Of a stretch of 64,000 nucleotides of DNA, positions 36,768 through 46,529 are shown one piece after another; position 1 is the stretch's first letter; every line of letters starts with the position of its first letter. A program made the translations under genes and the position numbers. The stretch spans positions 1 through 64,000 of the forward strand of contig CACKJD010000006.1 in the NCBI GenBank assembly GCA_902600485.1, in the 5' to 3' direction. Source of the DNA: an uncultured Pelagibacteraceae bacterium. Its GTDB lineage: Bacteria; Pseudomonadota; Alphaproteobacteria; Pelagibacterales; Pelagibacteraceae. Below the pieces are notes generated by a model that saw only the letters and a program-made list of their open reading frames with translations, was not told the origin of the DNA and made no database searches.

Positions 36768-38002
36768 TGAGATTATTTTATAATTTAATAATTATAATTA
36801 TTATAATCTTATCTCCACTAATAATATTTTATAGAATTTTAAAAAAAAAAGAAAATCCTAAAAGATTTTTGGAAAAATTTGGTTTTTTTCGGGGTAATAA
36901 AAAGACGGGAAAATTGATATGGTTTCATTGCTCAAGTGTAGGTGAATTATTAAGTGTTGTACCATTAATAGAAAAATTAGAGAAGGAAAAAGATATAAAG
37001 AATATTTTACTTACTACATCTACTTTAAGTTCCTCTAATTTATTTAAAAAATTTAAATTTAAAAAAACTTTTCATAAGTTTTATCCAATTGATAATTATT
37101 TTATTGTGAATAGATTTTTAAATTATTGGAAACCCTCAGCAGTTTTTTTTGTGGAGTCAGAAATTTGGCCAGAAATGTTAAAAATTTTAAAATTGAGGAA
37201 AATAAAAGTCTATCTCTTGAATGCTAGATTAAGTGAAAGATCTTTTAGAAGGTGGAAATATCTAAAAAAAATTGCAACAAATCTTTTCAATTCTTTTGAT
37301 TATATTTTTCCTCAAAGTAAAGAAACGCAAAAATATTTAAAATATTTCAATTTAAGAAATATTGAATTTTTAGGTAATTTAAAATTTTCTGAAACAGAAA
37401 AAAAAAATATTAATAAACCCTTGCCAAAATTATTTCTAAATCGAAATATATTTTGTGCAGCAAGTACACACAAAAATGAGGAGGAAATAATTTCAAATAT
37501 ACATTTAGAGTTAAATAAAAAAATAAAAAATTTATTAACAATTATAATTCCTAGACACATAGAAAGGTCTGGAGAGATTATAGAGATTTTTACTAAAAAA
37601 AAACTTAATTATATCTGTCATAGTCAAAAAAAAAAAATAAATGACATTACTGATATTTATTTAGTTGATACATATGGTGAAAGCAAAACATTTTATGCGA
37701 TGAGCAATTTAGTCTTTTTAGGCGGATCATTAGTACCAAAAGGTGGACAAAATCCGCTGGAACCAATTAGATATGGGTGTAGAATTATTCAGGGAAAACA
37801 TACTTTTAACTTTGTTGAAATTTATAAAATGCTTATCAAAAAAGGATTATCTTTTGAGGCAAAAAATATATCACAACTCAAAAAACTAATTAATAAATTA
37901 ATATTAGAGAAAAAGAGTAATAAAAAAGAAATAAATAATTTTAAAAAAATTGGAAACAGTATTCTAAAAAGAAATTTTACTAAGATAAGAGATTTAATTT
38001 AA
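36767..38002 (+). CDS. waaA: 3-deoxy-D-manno-octulosonic acid (Kdo) transferase
   Basis: WaaA adds Kdo to lipid A precursor. The 411-residue protein has an N-terminal membrane anchor (about 4-22), the FHCSSVGELLSVVPLIEKL motif (about 49-67) with the catalytic Glu, and a C-terminal GGSLVPKGGQNPLEPI stretch that binds CMP-Kdo. It lies next to lpxK and lpxL. The cell therefore makes a Kdo-containing lipopolysaccharide. Confidence 0.93.
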   Translation: MRLFYNLIIIIIIILSPLIIFYRILKKKENPKRFLEKFGFFRGNKKTGKLIWFHCSSVGELLSVVPLIEKLEKEKDIKNILLTTSTLSSSNLFKKFKFKKTFHKFYPIDNYFIVNRFLNYWKPSAVFFVESEIWPEMLKILKLRKIKVYLLNARLSERSFRRWKYLKKIATNLFNSFDYIFPQSKETQKYLKYFNLRNIEFLGNLKFSETEKKNINKPLPKLFLNRNIFCAASTHKNEEEIISNIHLELNKKIKNLLTIIIPRHIERSGEIIEIFTKKKLNYICHSQKKKINDITDIYLVDTYGESKTFYAMSNLVFLGGSLVPKGGQNPLEPIRYGCRIIQGKHTFNFVEIYKMLIKKGLSFEAKNISQLKKLINKLILEKKSNKKEINNFKKIGNSILKRNFTKIRDLI

Positions 38003-38932
38003 ATGAGACTACTAAAACCAAAATTTTGGGATCAACAGTATTTAACCTTTCAATCTTTAATCTTGTATCCTTTTACATTTTTATTAGATCTAAGAAATAT
38101 AATTACCTTTTTTGTAAAACCAAAAAAGTATAATCAAATTAAAACTATATGTGTCGGAAATATTTACTTAGGCGGGACTGGAAAAACACCCTTAGTTGAT
38201 TTTCTCTCAAAAAATTTAAAAAAAAAATTTAAAACAGCAATTATAAAAAAAAAATATCGAGACCATCTAGATGAAAAAAGATTATTGGGTAAAAACAACA
38301 AAGTTTTTTTTAATAAGAGTAGAAAGTTATCTTTGGTCAAAGCGATTAATGAAAAATTTAACTTAGCAATTTTTGATGACGGGTTACAAGACAAAAGTAT
38401 AAAATATGATTTAAAAATAGTTTGTTTCAATGCTGTTTCATTAGCTGGAAATAAGTTAAGATTACCTTCGGGCCCTTTAAGAGAGAAAATGAGTAGTTTG
38501 AGAAAATATGATGCCGTTTTCATTAATGGAAATTCATTTAACAAAAAATTTATCAGAGACATAAAAAGAATTAATCCTAATATTGCTATATTTAGAGGTG
38601 AATATGTATGTTCAAATTTAAATAGATACAAAAAAAATAATTATCTAGTTTTCAGTGGAATTGGTAACCCACAATCTTTGAATAACATTTTAAAAAAAAG
38701 CAAAATTCATTTTGATGAAAATTTTATATTCCCAGATCATTATAGTTATTCCGATTCAGAAATTAGGAAATTTAAGAAAATTGCAAAAACAAAAAAACTA
38801 AAATTATTAACAACGGAAAAGGATTTTTATAGATTGCCTTTAAAACTTAGAAAAAATATAGACTATCTTAAAATAAACCTTAGGGTAAATAAGATAAAAG
38901 AATTTAATAATTTTATAAAAAAATATTTATGA
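38003..38932 (+). CDS. lpxK: tetraacyldisaccharide 4'-kinase
   Basis: LpxK phosphorylates the 4' position of the lipid A disaccharide. The 309-residue protein carries the P-loop GGTGKT (57-62) in the context VGNIYLGGTGKTPLVDFL, and IFDDGLQD (about 128-135). The N-terminus is membrane-associated, as usual. It starts right after the waaA stop and overlaps lpxL by 4 bases. Confidence 0.94.
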   Translation: MRLLKPKFWDQQYLTFQSLILYPFTFLLDLRNIITFFVKPKKYNQIKTICVGNIYLGGTGKTPLVDFLSKNLKKKFKTAIIKKKYRDHLDEKRLLGKNNKVFFNKSRKLSLVKAINEKFNLAIFDDGLQDKSIKYDLKIVCFNAVSLAGNKLRLPSGPLREKMSSLRKYDAVFINGNSFNKKFIRDIKRINPNIAIFRGEYVCSNLNRYKKNNYLVFSGIGNPQSLNNILKKSKIHFDENFIFPDHYSYSDSEIRKFKKIAKTKKLKLLTTEKDFYRLPLKLRKNIDYLKINLRVNKIKEFNNFIKKYL

Positions 38933-39792
38933 AAAATTTAAGATATTTTTTTGAATTTTTGATAATTTTATTTTTATTTATAATTTTTAGAATTGTTGGA
39001 TACAAAAATGCATCTAATTTTGGTGAATTAATTGGAAAAATTATTGGACCAAAGTTCAAATCAAAAAAAATTATAAGTGAGAATATCAAAATTTTTAATC
39101 CAAATATCAAAGATAAAGAAATGGAAATTATTATTAAAAAAATGTGGGGTAATTATGGAAGAATTTTAGCCGAATATCCACATATTCCTAATTTTAGAAA
39201 AAAAAGGCTAGATAACTATTTAAAGATTGAGGGATTAGAAAATTTAGAAAAAATTAAAGAGAGTAAAAAACCAGCAGTATTTATTTCTGGTCATTTTAAT
39301 AATTTTGAATTAATGGCAATGACAATAGAAAGAGAAGGAGTTGAACTTTCTGCAGTTTATAGACCATTAAATAATAAATTTTTAAATTTTGTAATGGAGT
39401 ATTTAAGAAAAAATTATATTTGTAAAAATCAAGTAAAGAAAGGTTTAAAGGGTGTTAGAAATGCTCTTAGTTATTTTAAAGAAGGCAAAAGCCTAGCAAT
39501 TATGATTGATCAAAGGGTAACTGAGGGTGTAGATGTGAGCTTATTTGGTAAAAATGCATATACGACAACTATACCAGCTCAATTTGTCAAAAAGTTCGGC
39601 TGTATTATTCAGCCAGTGTATATTCAAAGAGTTAATGGAACTCAATTTAAGCTATTATTCGATGAGCATTTAATCTTCAACAAAGAGCAAGATATCAAAA
39701 ATATAACTGAAAAGCTAAATCAATGGTTAGAACAAAAAATTACTCAAAATCCAGATCAATGGATTTGGACACACAATAGGTGGAAAAGTTAA
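38929..39792 (+). CDS. lpxL: lipid A biosynthesis acyltransferase (LpxL/HtrB family)
   Basis: This 287-residue membrane-anchored acyltransferase adds a secondary acyl chain to lipid A. It has an N-terminal hydrophobic anchor and the catalytic HX4E motif within SGHFNNFELMA (about 121-131), plus MIDQRVTEGVDVSLFG near 189-204. Only one such gene is seen in the cluster; a second acyltransferase may lie elsewhere. Its stop directly abuts the stop of the convergent DUF2093 gene. Confidence 0.9.
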   Translation: MKNLRYFFEFLIILFLFIIFRIVGYKNASNFGELIGKIIGPKFKSKKIISENIKIFNPNIKDKEMEIIIKKMWGNYGRILAEYPHIPNFRKKRLDNYLKIEGLENLEKIKESKKPAVFISGHFNNFELMAMTIEREGVELSAVYRPLNNKFLNFVMEYLRKNYICKNQVKKGLKGVRNALSYFKEGKSLAIMIDQRVTEGVDVSLFGKNAYTTTIPAQFVKKFGCIIQPVYIQRVNGTQFKLLFDEHLIFNKEQDIKNITEKLNQWLEQKITQNPDQWIWTHNRWKS

Positions 39793-39984
39793 TTATTTAA
39801 TTTTTTCTCTTTTTAATTGTGCTTCAATGAAAGAAAAATAAGCCTCTTGTAGGTCAACGTTCCAATAATTAAGATCTTCCAACATAATTTTTTTATTTGA
39901 TACAGCGCATATTACATGATCACCTGGTTCAATAATTTCGTAATTATTAGGTAAAAATTTTAATTTTGCTAATTTATTTTTCAT
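39793..39984 (-). CDS. DUF2093 protein
   Basis: The 63-residue protein shows the DUF2093 pattern: an EPGDHVICAVSNKKIMLEDL segment and the ending YWNVDLQEAYFSF. The family is small, alphaproteobacterial and of unknown function, and is often found near lipid A genes, as here. The ATG is 23 bases from the divergent purD start. Confidence 0.85.
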   Translation of the reverse strand: MKNKLAKLKFLPNNYEIIEPGDHVICAVSNKKIMLEDLNYWNVDLQEAYFSFIEAQLKREKIK

Positions 39985-40007
39985 TTTTAAGTTATAAATT
40001 AATATAA

Positions 40008-41270
40008 ATGATTGTTGGAATTATTGGAAGTGGTGGTAGAGAGCATGCAATTTGTAACAAAATTAGAGAATCGCCGAAAACTTCTAAGATATATTGCATA
40101 CCAGGTAATGCCGGTACAAGTAGAATTGCTGAAAATGTTGATATTAAATTAGATGATTTTAAATTAATCAAAGATTTTTGTCTTAACAATAGAATTGAAC
40201 TTTTAATAGTTGGGCCTGAACAACCTTTGGTAGATGGAATAGTTGATTACTTCAATGATACAAAGATAAAAGTTTTTGGCCCAAATAAATTAGCGTCACA
40301 ATTAGAGGGTTCAAAAATATTTACAAAGAAAATATGTAAAAAATATAAAATCCCTACAGCAAATTTTAGAATATTTGAAACATTAGAGGATACCATAAAT
40401 TTTTTATACACTGCAAATTATCCAACAGTTATTAAAGCGGATGGTTTAGCTGCCGGAAAAGGTGTTTATATTTGTAAAAGTTATGAAGAAGGTTTAATTG
40501 CAGCTAAAGAAATTTTTGGTGGTAAATTTGGAAGTGCTAAAAGTATATTAATTGAAGAATTTTTAGTCGGAGAGGAAATGAGTTATTTCATATTATGTGA
40601 TGGTAAAAATTATCAATTTATTGGAACGGCTCAAGATCATAAAAGAGTAGGTGAAGGCGATAAAGGTAAAAATACTGGGGGAATGGGTTGTTACTCTCCT
40701 TCAAGATTATTGAGTCCAGAACTGGCTGAGAAGATTAATCTCAAAATAATCAAACCAACTTTAAAAGCAATTAATGAACTTGGCTCTGAATACAAAGGAT
40801 TTTTATATATTGGCCTGATGGTAAAGAATACTGATCCATACCTTGTTGAATTTAATGTCAGAATGGGAGATCCTGAGTGTCAAACTATCTTACCATTGTT
40901 GGAAAATGATTTTATAGAAGTCTTAATTAGTTGTTGCGATGGAAATTTAAAAAAACAAGTTATAAAGTTAAATAATAAAAAGAGTATCTGTATAGTCTTA
41001 TGTGCCAAAGGTTATCCTGAAAATTACAAAAAGAATACGGAATTGAAGAATTTAGAAAATCTATCTTTAAAACATAATGAGTATTTATTTCACGCAGGCA
41101 CAAAATTGGAAAATAATAAAATTATTGCTACAGGCGGGAGAGTATTAAATTTTGTTTCATTATCTGAAAATTTTAAAAATTCTAGGGATGATGTGATTAA
41201 ACTAATAAATGATCTTAATTGGGATAATGGTTTTTTTAGAAAAGATATTGGTCACAAGGTTATAGACTAA
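40008..41270 (+). CDS. purD: phosphoribosylamine-glycine ligase
   Basis: PurD performs the second step of purine synthesis. The 420-residue ATP-grasp protein opens with IVGIIGSGGREHAI. It contains VIKADGLAAGKGV (about 142-154), KNTGGMGCYSPS (about 221-232) and the metal-binding EFNVRMGDPECQ (about 282-293). Its stop overlaps the rsmD start by one base. Confidence 0.97.
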   Translation: MIVGIIGSGGREHAICNKIRESPKTSKIYCIPGNAGTSRIAENVDIKLDDFKLIKDFCLNNRIELLIVGPEQPLVDGIVDYFNDTKIKVFGPNKLASQLEGSKIFTKKICKKYKIPTANFRIFETLEDTINFLYTANYPTVIKADGLAAGKGVYICKSYEEGLIAAKEIFGGKFGSAKSILIEEFLVGEEMSYFILCDGKNYQFIGTAQDHKRVGEGDKGKNTGGMGCYSPSRLLSPELAEKINLKIIKPTLKAINELGSEYKGFLYIGLMVKNTDPYLVEFNVRMGDPECQTILPLLENDFIEVLISCCDGNLKKQVIKLNNKKSICIVLCAKGYPENYKKNTELKNLENLSLKHNEYLFHAGTKLENNKIIATGGRVLNFVSLSENFKNSRDDVIKLINDLNWDNGFFRKDIGHKVID

Positions 41271-41833
41271 TGCGAATAATTGCAGGTAATTTTAAAGGTA
41301 AAAAATTGTTAATTCCTAAAGATAATCATACTAGACCTCTCAGAGATGCTGTGAAAGAATCTATATTTAATATCTTAGAACACTCAAAATTGATAACATT
41401 TAAATTTCATAATTCAAAAATATTAGATCTATTTTCAGGAGTTGGAACTTTTGGTTTAGAGTGTATTTCAAGAAATTCAAGGTATGTTACTTTTTTTGAA
41501 AATTATAATTTGACTTTAAAATTATTAAAAAAAAATATAAATAGTCTAAATTGTTTTTCAAAAACCGAAATTTTTGAAGAAGATGTTTTTAACCTAGAAA
41601 AATTTGATATTAAATTTGAAAAATATGAGTTGGTATTTTTAGATCCACCATATAAAGAAAATAAAGTTAAATCTTTGCTTGATATAATTAAGAATAAAAA
41701 AATATTAAAAGAGAACGGAATAATCTTAATACATAGAGATAAAAAAGACTTAGATCAATTTCCTAACAACTTTAAAATTTTAATCACAAAAAATTACGGT
41801 AGGTCAAAGATTATTTTTGGAAAATTTGATTAG
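41270..41833 (+). CDS. rsmD: 16S rRNA (guanine966-N2)-methyltransferase
   Basis: RsmD methylates G966 of 16S rRNA. The 187-residue protein has MRIIAGNFKGKKL at the start, TRPLRDAVKESIFNIL, the SAM-binding DLFSGVGTFGLE (about 60-71) and the catalytic FLDPPYKE (about 123-130). The 3' end overlaps pgi on the other strand by 4 bases. Confidence 0.95.
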   Translation: MRIIAGNFKGKKLLIPKDNHTRPLRDAVKESIFNILEHSKLITFKFHNSKILDLFSGVGTFGLECISRNSRYVTFFENYNLTLKLLKKNINSLNCFSKTEIFEEDVFNLEKFDIKFEKYELVFLDPPYKENKVKSLLDIIKNKKILKENGIILIHRDKKDLDQFPNNFKILITKNYGRSKIIFGKFD

Positions 41834-42990
41834 GCTAATAGTTTTTTTGTCTCAACTTTTATTAGCTCAACTGCTGGCTGATCAAATGGGTTTAATTTCA
41901 TAAGCCTACCTAATAAAATTGTCTCAAGCATAAAGAAAGTAAAAATTTCACCAAGTGTCTTTTCATTTTTTTCATATATTTCAAAACTTCTAAATGGAAT
42001 TTTTTTGGTCTTAAATATGTTCTTGGTAGCTTGTTTTTGAGCTGATTTGATGGATTGCAATGTGTGTTTTTTAAGATAGTTGAATTTACCAAATATTTTT
42101 TTTTTGTTTATTTTTTTTGATTTTAATTCGTTAACATCAAAAAATGTGTAGAAAGAATTTTTGTTTCCATCTAAGTAAAGTTGCATTAAGCTATGGTTAT
42201 CTCTTGGCATCTCGGATATTACTGGTAATACTCCTTTTGAATTTTTACCTAAACTTTCTGCTACAAGTTGTTGATACCAACTAAATATACCGTGAGAACT
42301 CTCATCATAATTAAGTATTATAGAATTGGTTTTTTTTGTTTTGATTAAAGTATAAATCATGCTTACATTATTCAATAAACTTTTCATGAAAATTTTATTT
42401 AAGATTAGACTATCAAATTGTTTAAATTTGTTACTTTTTAAACCCATTAATTCTGCTGGCAACATACCAACTTCAGATAAAATAGAGTATCTGCCACCAA
42501 TGAAATTTTTGTGTTCTATAATTTCTGATTTTAATTTAAAAGCTAAATTTCTTAAATAATTATTTTTATTTTCTGTTATAAACAATTTTTTTCCTTTTGA
42601 AAAAATATTCTCATTAACAATTGTTTCTAGAGTGCTGCCTGATTTTGAAATAATTATATTAAGATTTTTTAATTTAGTTTTTTTCAAATTATTATTAACG
42701 TCAAGATTATCAAAAAAATAGAACTTTTTCTTTATCTTAGATTTTAAGAATTCGTATATGGCTTTAACTCCTAAAGAAGATCCTCCCATACCATAAATTT
42801 GATATGTATTATATTTTTTATATTTTTTTAGTAATTCTTTATTAAATGAATATGAGTATGATTTTGTGAAGCTGTTTATAAGATCATTATTATCATTTTT
42901 TTTACTTATTAAATTTTTATAAATGGCTTTCAAATTTTTGTTAACTTTTTTTTTTCCAAAATTTTCAAATCTAATATTTTTTGAAAACAT
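41830..42990 (-). CDS. pgi: glucose-6-phosphate isomerase, short form
   Basis: Pgi interconverts glucose 6-phosphate and fructose 6-phosphate. Visible motifs are GMGGSSLGVKAIYEFL (about 67-82), ISKSGSTLET for phosphate binding, SHGIFSWYQQLVAESLGK with the catalytic Glu, and DQPAVELIK near the C-terminus. At 386 residues it is much shorter than the E. coli enzyme (about 550) and somewhat shorter than Bacillus-type forms (about 450). The core active-site elements are present. Confidence 0.9.
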   Translation of the reverse strand: MFSKNIRFENFGKKKVNKNLKAIYKNLISKKNDNNDLINSFTKSYSYSFNKELLKKYKKYNTYQIYGMGGSSLGVKAIYEFLKSKIKKKFYFFDNLDVNNNLKKTKLKNLNIIISKSGSTLETIVNENIFSKGKKLFITENKNNYLRNLAFKLKSEIIEHKNFIGGRYSILSEVGMLPAELMGLKSNKFKQFDSLILNKIFMKSLLNNVSMIYTLIKTKKTNSIILNYDESSHGIFSWYQQLVAESLGKNSKGVLPVISEMPRDNHSLMQLYLDGNKNSFYTFFDVNELKSKKINKKKIFGKFNYLKKHTLQSIKSAQKQATKNIFKTKKIPFRSFEIYEKNEKTLGEIFTFFMLETILLGRLMKLNPFDQPAVELIKVETKKLLA

Positions 42991-42993
42991 TAA

Positions 42994-43317
42994 CTAATTT
43001 TTTATTTGCTCGAGAACGAAATCTTCAGTTGAAGAGCCGCTTGATTTGCTTTGAACTTTCTCTGTTGAAATTTCATCTGATTTTATTGAAGATACAATGT
43101 CGTCTATTTCCATCTCGATATTTTCTTCTCTTGTCATGTTAGTTTGATTTTTGGGTTTTGGTAAAGCATTAAAGTCAGGTGGTAAGACTAAAGGATTTTT
43201 TTTTATTACTAAAAATTCATCACTAGATTCATATTTTTTTCCCGACAAAGCATCTTTGACTGACTGACATGAATATAAGAAAATTAGAAGAATTAATAAA
43301 AGTAAATTTTTAAACAT
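42994..43317 (-). CDS. bamF: DUF3035 lipoprotein, BamF-like
   Basis: I chose the ATG at 43317, which yields a 107-residue lipoprotein with a lipobox ending LYSC (Cys17). The mature part contains FLVIKKNPLVLPPDFNALPKP, the signature of DUF3035. In Caulobacter this family is known as BamF, a subunit of the outer-membrane beta-barrel assembly complex. It lies directly downstream of lspA, the signal peptidase that processes lipoproteins, an arrangement common in alphaproteobacteria. Confidence 0.82.
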   Translation of the reverse strand: MFKNLLLLILLIFLYSCQSVKDALSGKKYESSDEFLVIKKNPLVLPPDFNALPKPKNQTNMTREENIEMEIDDIVSSIKSDEISTEKVQSKSSGSSTEDFVLEQIKN

Positions 43318-43798
43318 CTCTTTTACTTTTAAAAATAAATTCATCTAAAATAAGGCAAATTACTCCAATAGTAATAAATATATCAGCCAGATTAAAAATA
43401 AACCAGTGCAAATTTCCAATATGAAAATCTATAAAATCTGGTACCGCATTATATACAAGTCTATCAAATAAATTGCCTAATGAGCCACCTAATATTATTG
43501 AAAAGAAATATCTTCTAAAATCATTTATCTTAATAAGAATATAAATGATAATTATATTAATTATTGTGATAAAAAAAGTTATAAAATTATATATTTCATT
43601 ATTATCAAAAGACAATAAACCGAACGCAATTCCTTCGTTCCAAATTAAATAAAGATTTAAAAAAGATGCTATGAATATCTGTTGGTCATTTAAAGTATCA
43701 AATAAATTTATTACATGAATTTTGCTAATTCTGTCTATTAAAAAAATTATAATTACAATTGATAGATTAAAAAAAAAAATTTTATTCTTTTTTTGCAT
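43310..43798 (-). CDS. lspA: lipoprotein signal peptidase
   Basis: LspA cleaves lipoprotein signal peptides. The ATG at 43798 gives 162 residues with four membrane helices. The catalytic aspartates are in GGSLGNLFDRLVYNAVPDFIDFH and FNLADIFITIG. The frame is open 90 bases further upstream but that part lies inside ileS. The start overlaps the ileS end by 17 bases. Confidence 0.95.
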   Translation of the reverse strand: MQKKNKIFFFNLSIVIIIFLIDRISKIHVINLFDTLNDQQIFIASFLNLYLIWNEGIAFGLLSFDNNEIYNFITFFITIINIIIIYILIKINDFRRYFFSIILGGSLGNLFDRLVYNAVPDFIDFHIGNLHWFIFNLADIFITIGVICLILDEFIFKSKRDV

Positions 43799-46529
43799 AA
43801 AAACCACAATTATGTCTTTCACACTTTTCCTGAAATATTTTCCAACAAACTGGACATTTTTCTCCTGCTGCTTTTTTAGTTGTAACACTCACAATTTTGT
43901 CATTTTGAGAATTTAATTTTAATTTAGCAACTGAAGTAATGCAGATTTCAGCAAAATCGTAATTTTTAAGTAGATCATACTTTTCTTTATTAAGTTCAAT
44001 TACTATTTCTGCCTCTAAACTTGATCCAATCAACTTATCTGATCTTTTAAGCTCTATACTAGAGTTGGCAATTTCTCTCACATTTAATATTTCATTCCAT
44101 TTATCAGCAAGGTTTTGATTTTTCCAATTATTTGGTATTGATACAAATTTTTCCAAATGAATACTAATATCTTTTTCTTTATTAACTAACTTGAAAATTT
44201 CTTCTGTTGTAAAAGATAAAATTGGAGCAAACCATTTTAATAAACATTCAAGTAAGATATTCAATATAATTAAGCAATTTTTTCTTCTTTTTGAATTTAA
44301 ATCATCACAATATAAAGAATCTTTTCTTATATCAAAATAAAAAGATGATAAGTCTACTGTACAGAAATTAAGCAGATCTTTATAAAGTATATGAAAATTA
44401 TAAGATTTAAAATTTTTGTGAAAACTTTCATTTAACAGATAAATTTTGTGCAACATTAATTTGTCTAACTCAGTTAAATCCTCGTAATTTATATTTTTGA
44501 AATCAATTTGTGAAAAATTGTCTTTTAAATTTCCTAATATGTATCTAAAAGTATTCCTAATTTTTCTATATGCATCTGCATGTTGTTCCAAAATCGCATA
44601 ATCTATTCTTAAATCCTCAGAATAATTAGAAGCTGCAACCCAAATTCTTAAAATATCAGCACCATATTTTTTAAGGATATCATCTGGTGAAATCACATTT
44701 CCTAATGACTTGGACATTTTAAGTCCTTTTCCATCTACAACAAATCCATGTGATAAGATTGTTTCGAAAGGTGCCTCTCCTCTAGTTCCACAAGATTGTA
44801 GAAGCGAGGAATGAAACCAGCCTCGATGTTGATCTGACCCTTCTAAGTACATAGAGGCAGGCCATTTAAGATCTTCTCTAGTTTCTAAAACAAAAGAGTG
44901 TGTAGAGCCACTATCAAACCACACCTCTACAATGTCTGACAGTTTTGTAAAATTTTCTGCTTTGTATTTTTTTCCAAGAAATTTTTGAGCATCGTCCTTA
45001 AACCAGCAGTCTGAACCCTCTTTCTCGTAAATTTTTGCAATATTTTCAAAAACTTCATCATCAACTAAAACCTTTCCATCTTTTTTGTTTATAAATATTG
45101 GTAAAGGGACACCCCAAACTCTTTGCCTTGAAACACACCAATCTGGCCTGGTCTCAATCATAGACTTCAATCTCTCTTTTCCTTTTTCAGGATAAAAAAC
45201 TGTTTTATTTATTGCTTTAAGTGCTTTGTCTCTCAGACCATGGCTTTCCATTGAAATAAACCATTGTGGGGTTGCTCTGTGAACTAAAGGAGCTTTTGAT
45301 CTCCAAGAGTGGGGGTATGAATGATTTAATTTACCATTAAATACCAATTTTTTTTCTTTTTTGAGTTTTTCTATAACGATAGCATTAGCTTTAAAAATGT
45401 GTGTACCCTCAAATAAAGGAATATTGTTAGTATATTTACCATCATCATCAACTGTCTCTAAAGCTTTAATGCCATTATTTAAGCATAAATTAAAATCATC
45501 TGGACCGTGACTTGGCGCGCAATGAACAATACCTGTTCCTTGCTCAGTTGTAACAAATCTAGCCTCTAACATTGGAACATTATAATCATAACCAAGTTTA
45601 TGAAATGGATGTGAACAGATTGTTCCTTCAAAATCATTTCCTAAAAATTCAGAAATTATTTGAAATTTTTCGATTTTACACTCGTCCACAAATGAGTTTA
45701 ATAAATCTTTCGCAACTATTAACTTTTTATTTTTAAAATCAGACTCACTAGTAACCTCTAAAATTAAATATTTAAGACTTTTATTATAAGCCAAAGCTTT
45801 ATTTGCAGGAATTGTCCAAGGTGTAGTAGTCCAAATAATTACCTCACTATCTAATAGATTTTTATTTTTTGAATTTTTAACTGGGAAAGAGGTATATATA
45901 GTATCCGATGTATGATCTAAATATTCAACTTCCGCATCTGCCAATGCAGTTTTTTCTACAGTAGACCAAAGAACTGGTTTATAGCCTCTGTATAAACTTC
46001 CCTCTTTTAAAAACTTGCCTAATTCTCGTACTATTTGAGCCTCAGCATCGAAGCTCATTGTGGAGTAATAATTATTCCAGTCACCAATTACTCCTAATCT
46101 TTGAAATTGATCTTTATGTATTTCAATCCATTTTTCTGCAAACTCTCGACACTCTTTTCTAAATTCAACTATCGGAACATCGTTTTTATTTTTTTTATTT
46201 TTTTTATATTGTTCTTCAATTTTCCATTCTATAGGTAAACCATGACAATCCCATCCTGGTACATAAACTGAATCTTGACCACTCATTTGATGAAATTTTG
46301 TTACAATATCTTTTAAAATCTTATTGAGAGCTGTTCCCATATGAATATTTCCATTAGCGTAAGGGGGACCATCATGTAAAACAAATTTTTTTTGACCTTT
46401 GCTTTTATCTCTTAATTGCTTGTAAAGATTAATATTTGTCCAATACTTAATTAAATCTGGTTCTTTAACTGGAAGATTTGCTTTCATTGAGAAAGCTGTT
46501 TTTGGTAAGTTTATTTGTTCTTTGCTCAT
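43782..46529 (-). CDS. ileS: isoleucyl-tRNA synthetase
   Basis: IleS charges tRNA-Ile. The 915-residue class I enzyme has the HIGH-type motif PPYANGNIHMGTAL (55-68), CP1 editing-domain residues including TTPWTIPANKAL, the WFDSGSTHSFVL stretch, and KMSKSLGN. A C-terminal zinc-finger-like segment (CPVCWKIFQEKCERHNC) ends the protein. It is in one minus-strand group with ribF upstream and lspA downstream. Confidence 0.97.
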   Translation of the reverse strand: MSKEQINLPKTAFSMKANLPVKEPDLIKYWTNINLYKQLRDKSKGQKKFVLHDGPPYANGNIHMGTALNKILKDIVTKFHQMSGQDSVYVPGWDCHGLPIEWKIEEQYKKNKKNKNDVPIVEFRKECREFAEKWIEIHKDQFQRLGVIGDWNNYYSTMSFDAEAQIVRELGKFLKEGSLYRGYKPVLWSTVEKTALADAEVEYLDHTSDTIYTSFPVKNSKNKNLLDSEVIIWTTTPWTIPANKALAYNKSLKYLILEVTSESDFKNKKLIVAKDLLNSFVDECKIEKFQIISEFLGNDFEGTICSHPFHKLGYDYNVPMLEARFVTTEQGTGIVHCAPSHGPDDFNLCLNNGIKALETVDDDGKYTNNIPLFEGTHIFKANAIVIEKLKKEKKLVFNGKLNHSYPHSWRSKAPLVHRATPQWFISMESHGLRDKALKAINKTVFYPEKGKERLKSMIETRPDWCVSRQRVWGVPLPIFINKKDGKVLVDDEVFENIAKIYEKEGSDCWFKDDAQKFLGKKYKAENFTKLSDIVEVWFDSGSTHSFVLETREDLKWPASMYLEGSDQHRGWFHSSLLQSCGTRGEAPFETILSHGFVVDGKGLKMSKSLGNVISPDDILKKYGADILRIWVAASNYSEDLRIDYAILEQHADAYRKIRNTFRYILGNLKDNFSQIDFKNINYEDLTELDKLMLHKIYLLNESFHKNFKSYNFHILYKDLLNFCTVDLSSFYFDIRKDSLYCDDLNSKRRKNCLIILNILLECLLKWFAPILSFTTEEIFKLVNKEKDISIHLEKFVSIPNNWKNQNLADKWNEILNVREIANSSIELKRSDKLIGSSLEAEIVIELNKEKYDLLKNYDFAEICITSVAKLKLNSQNDKIVSVTTKKAAGEKCPVCWKIFQEKCERHNCGFYAKKE

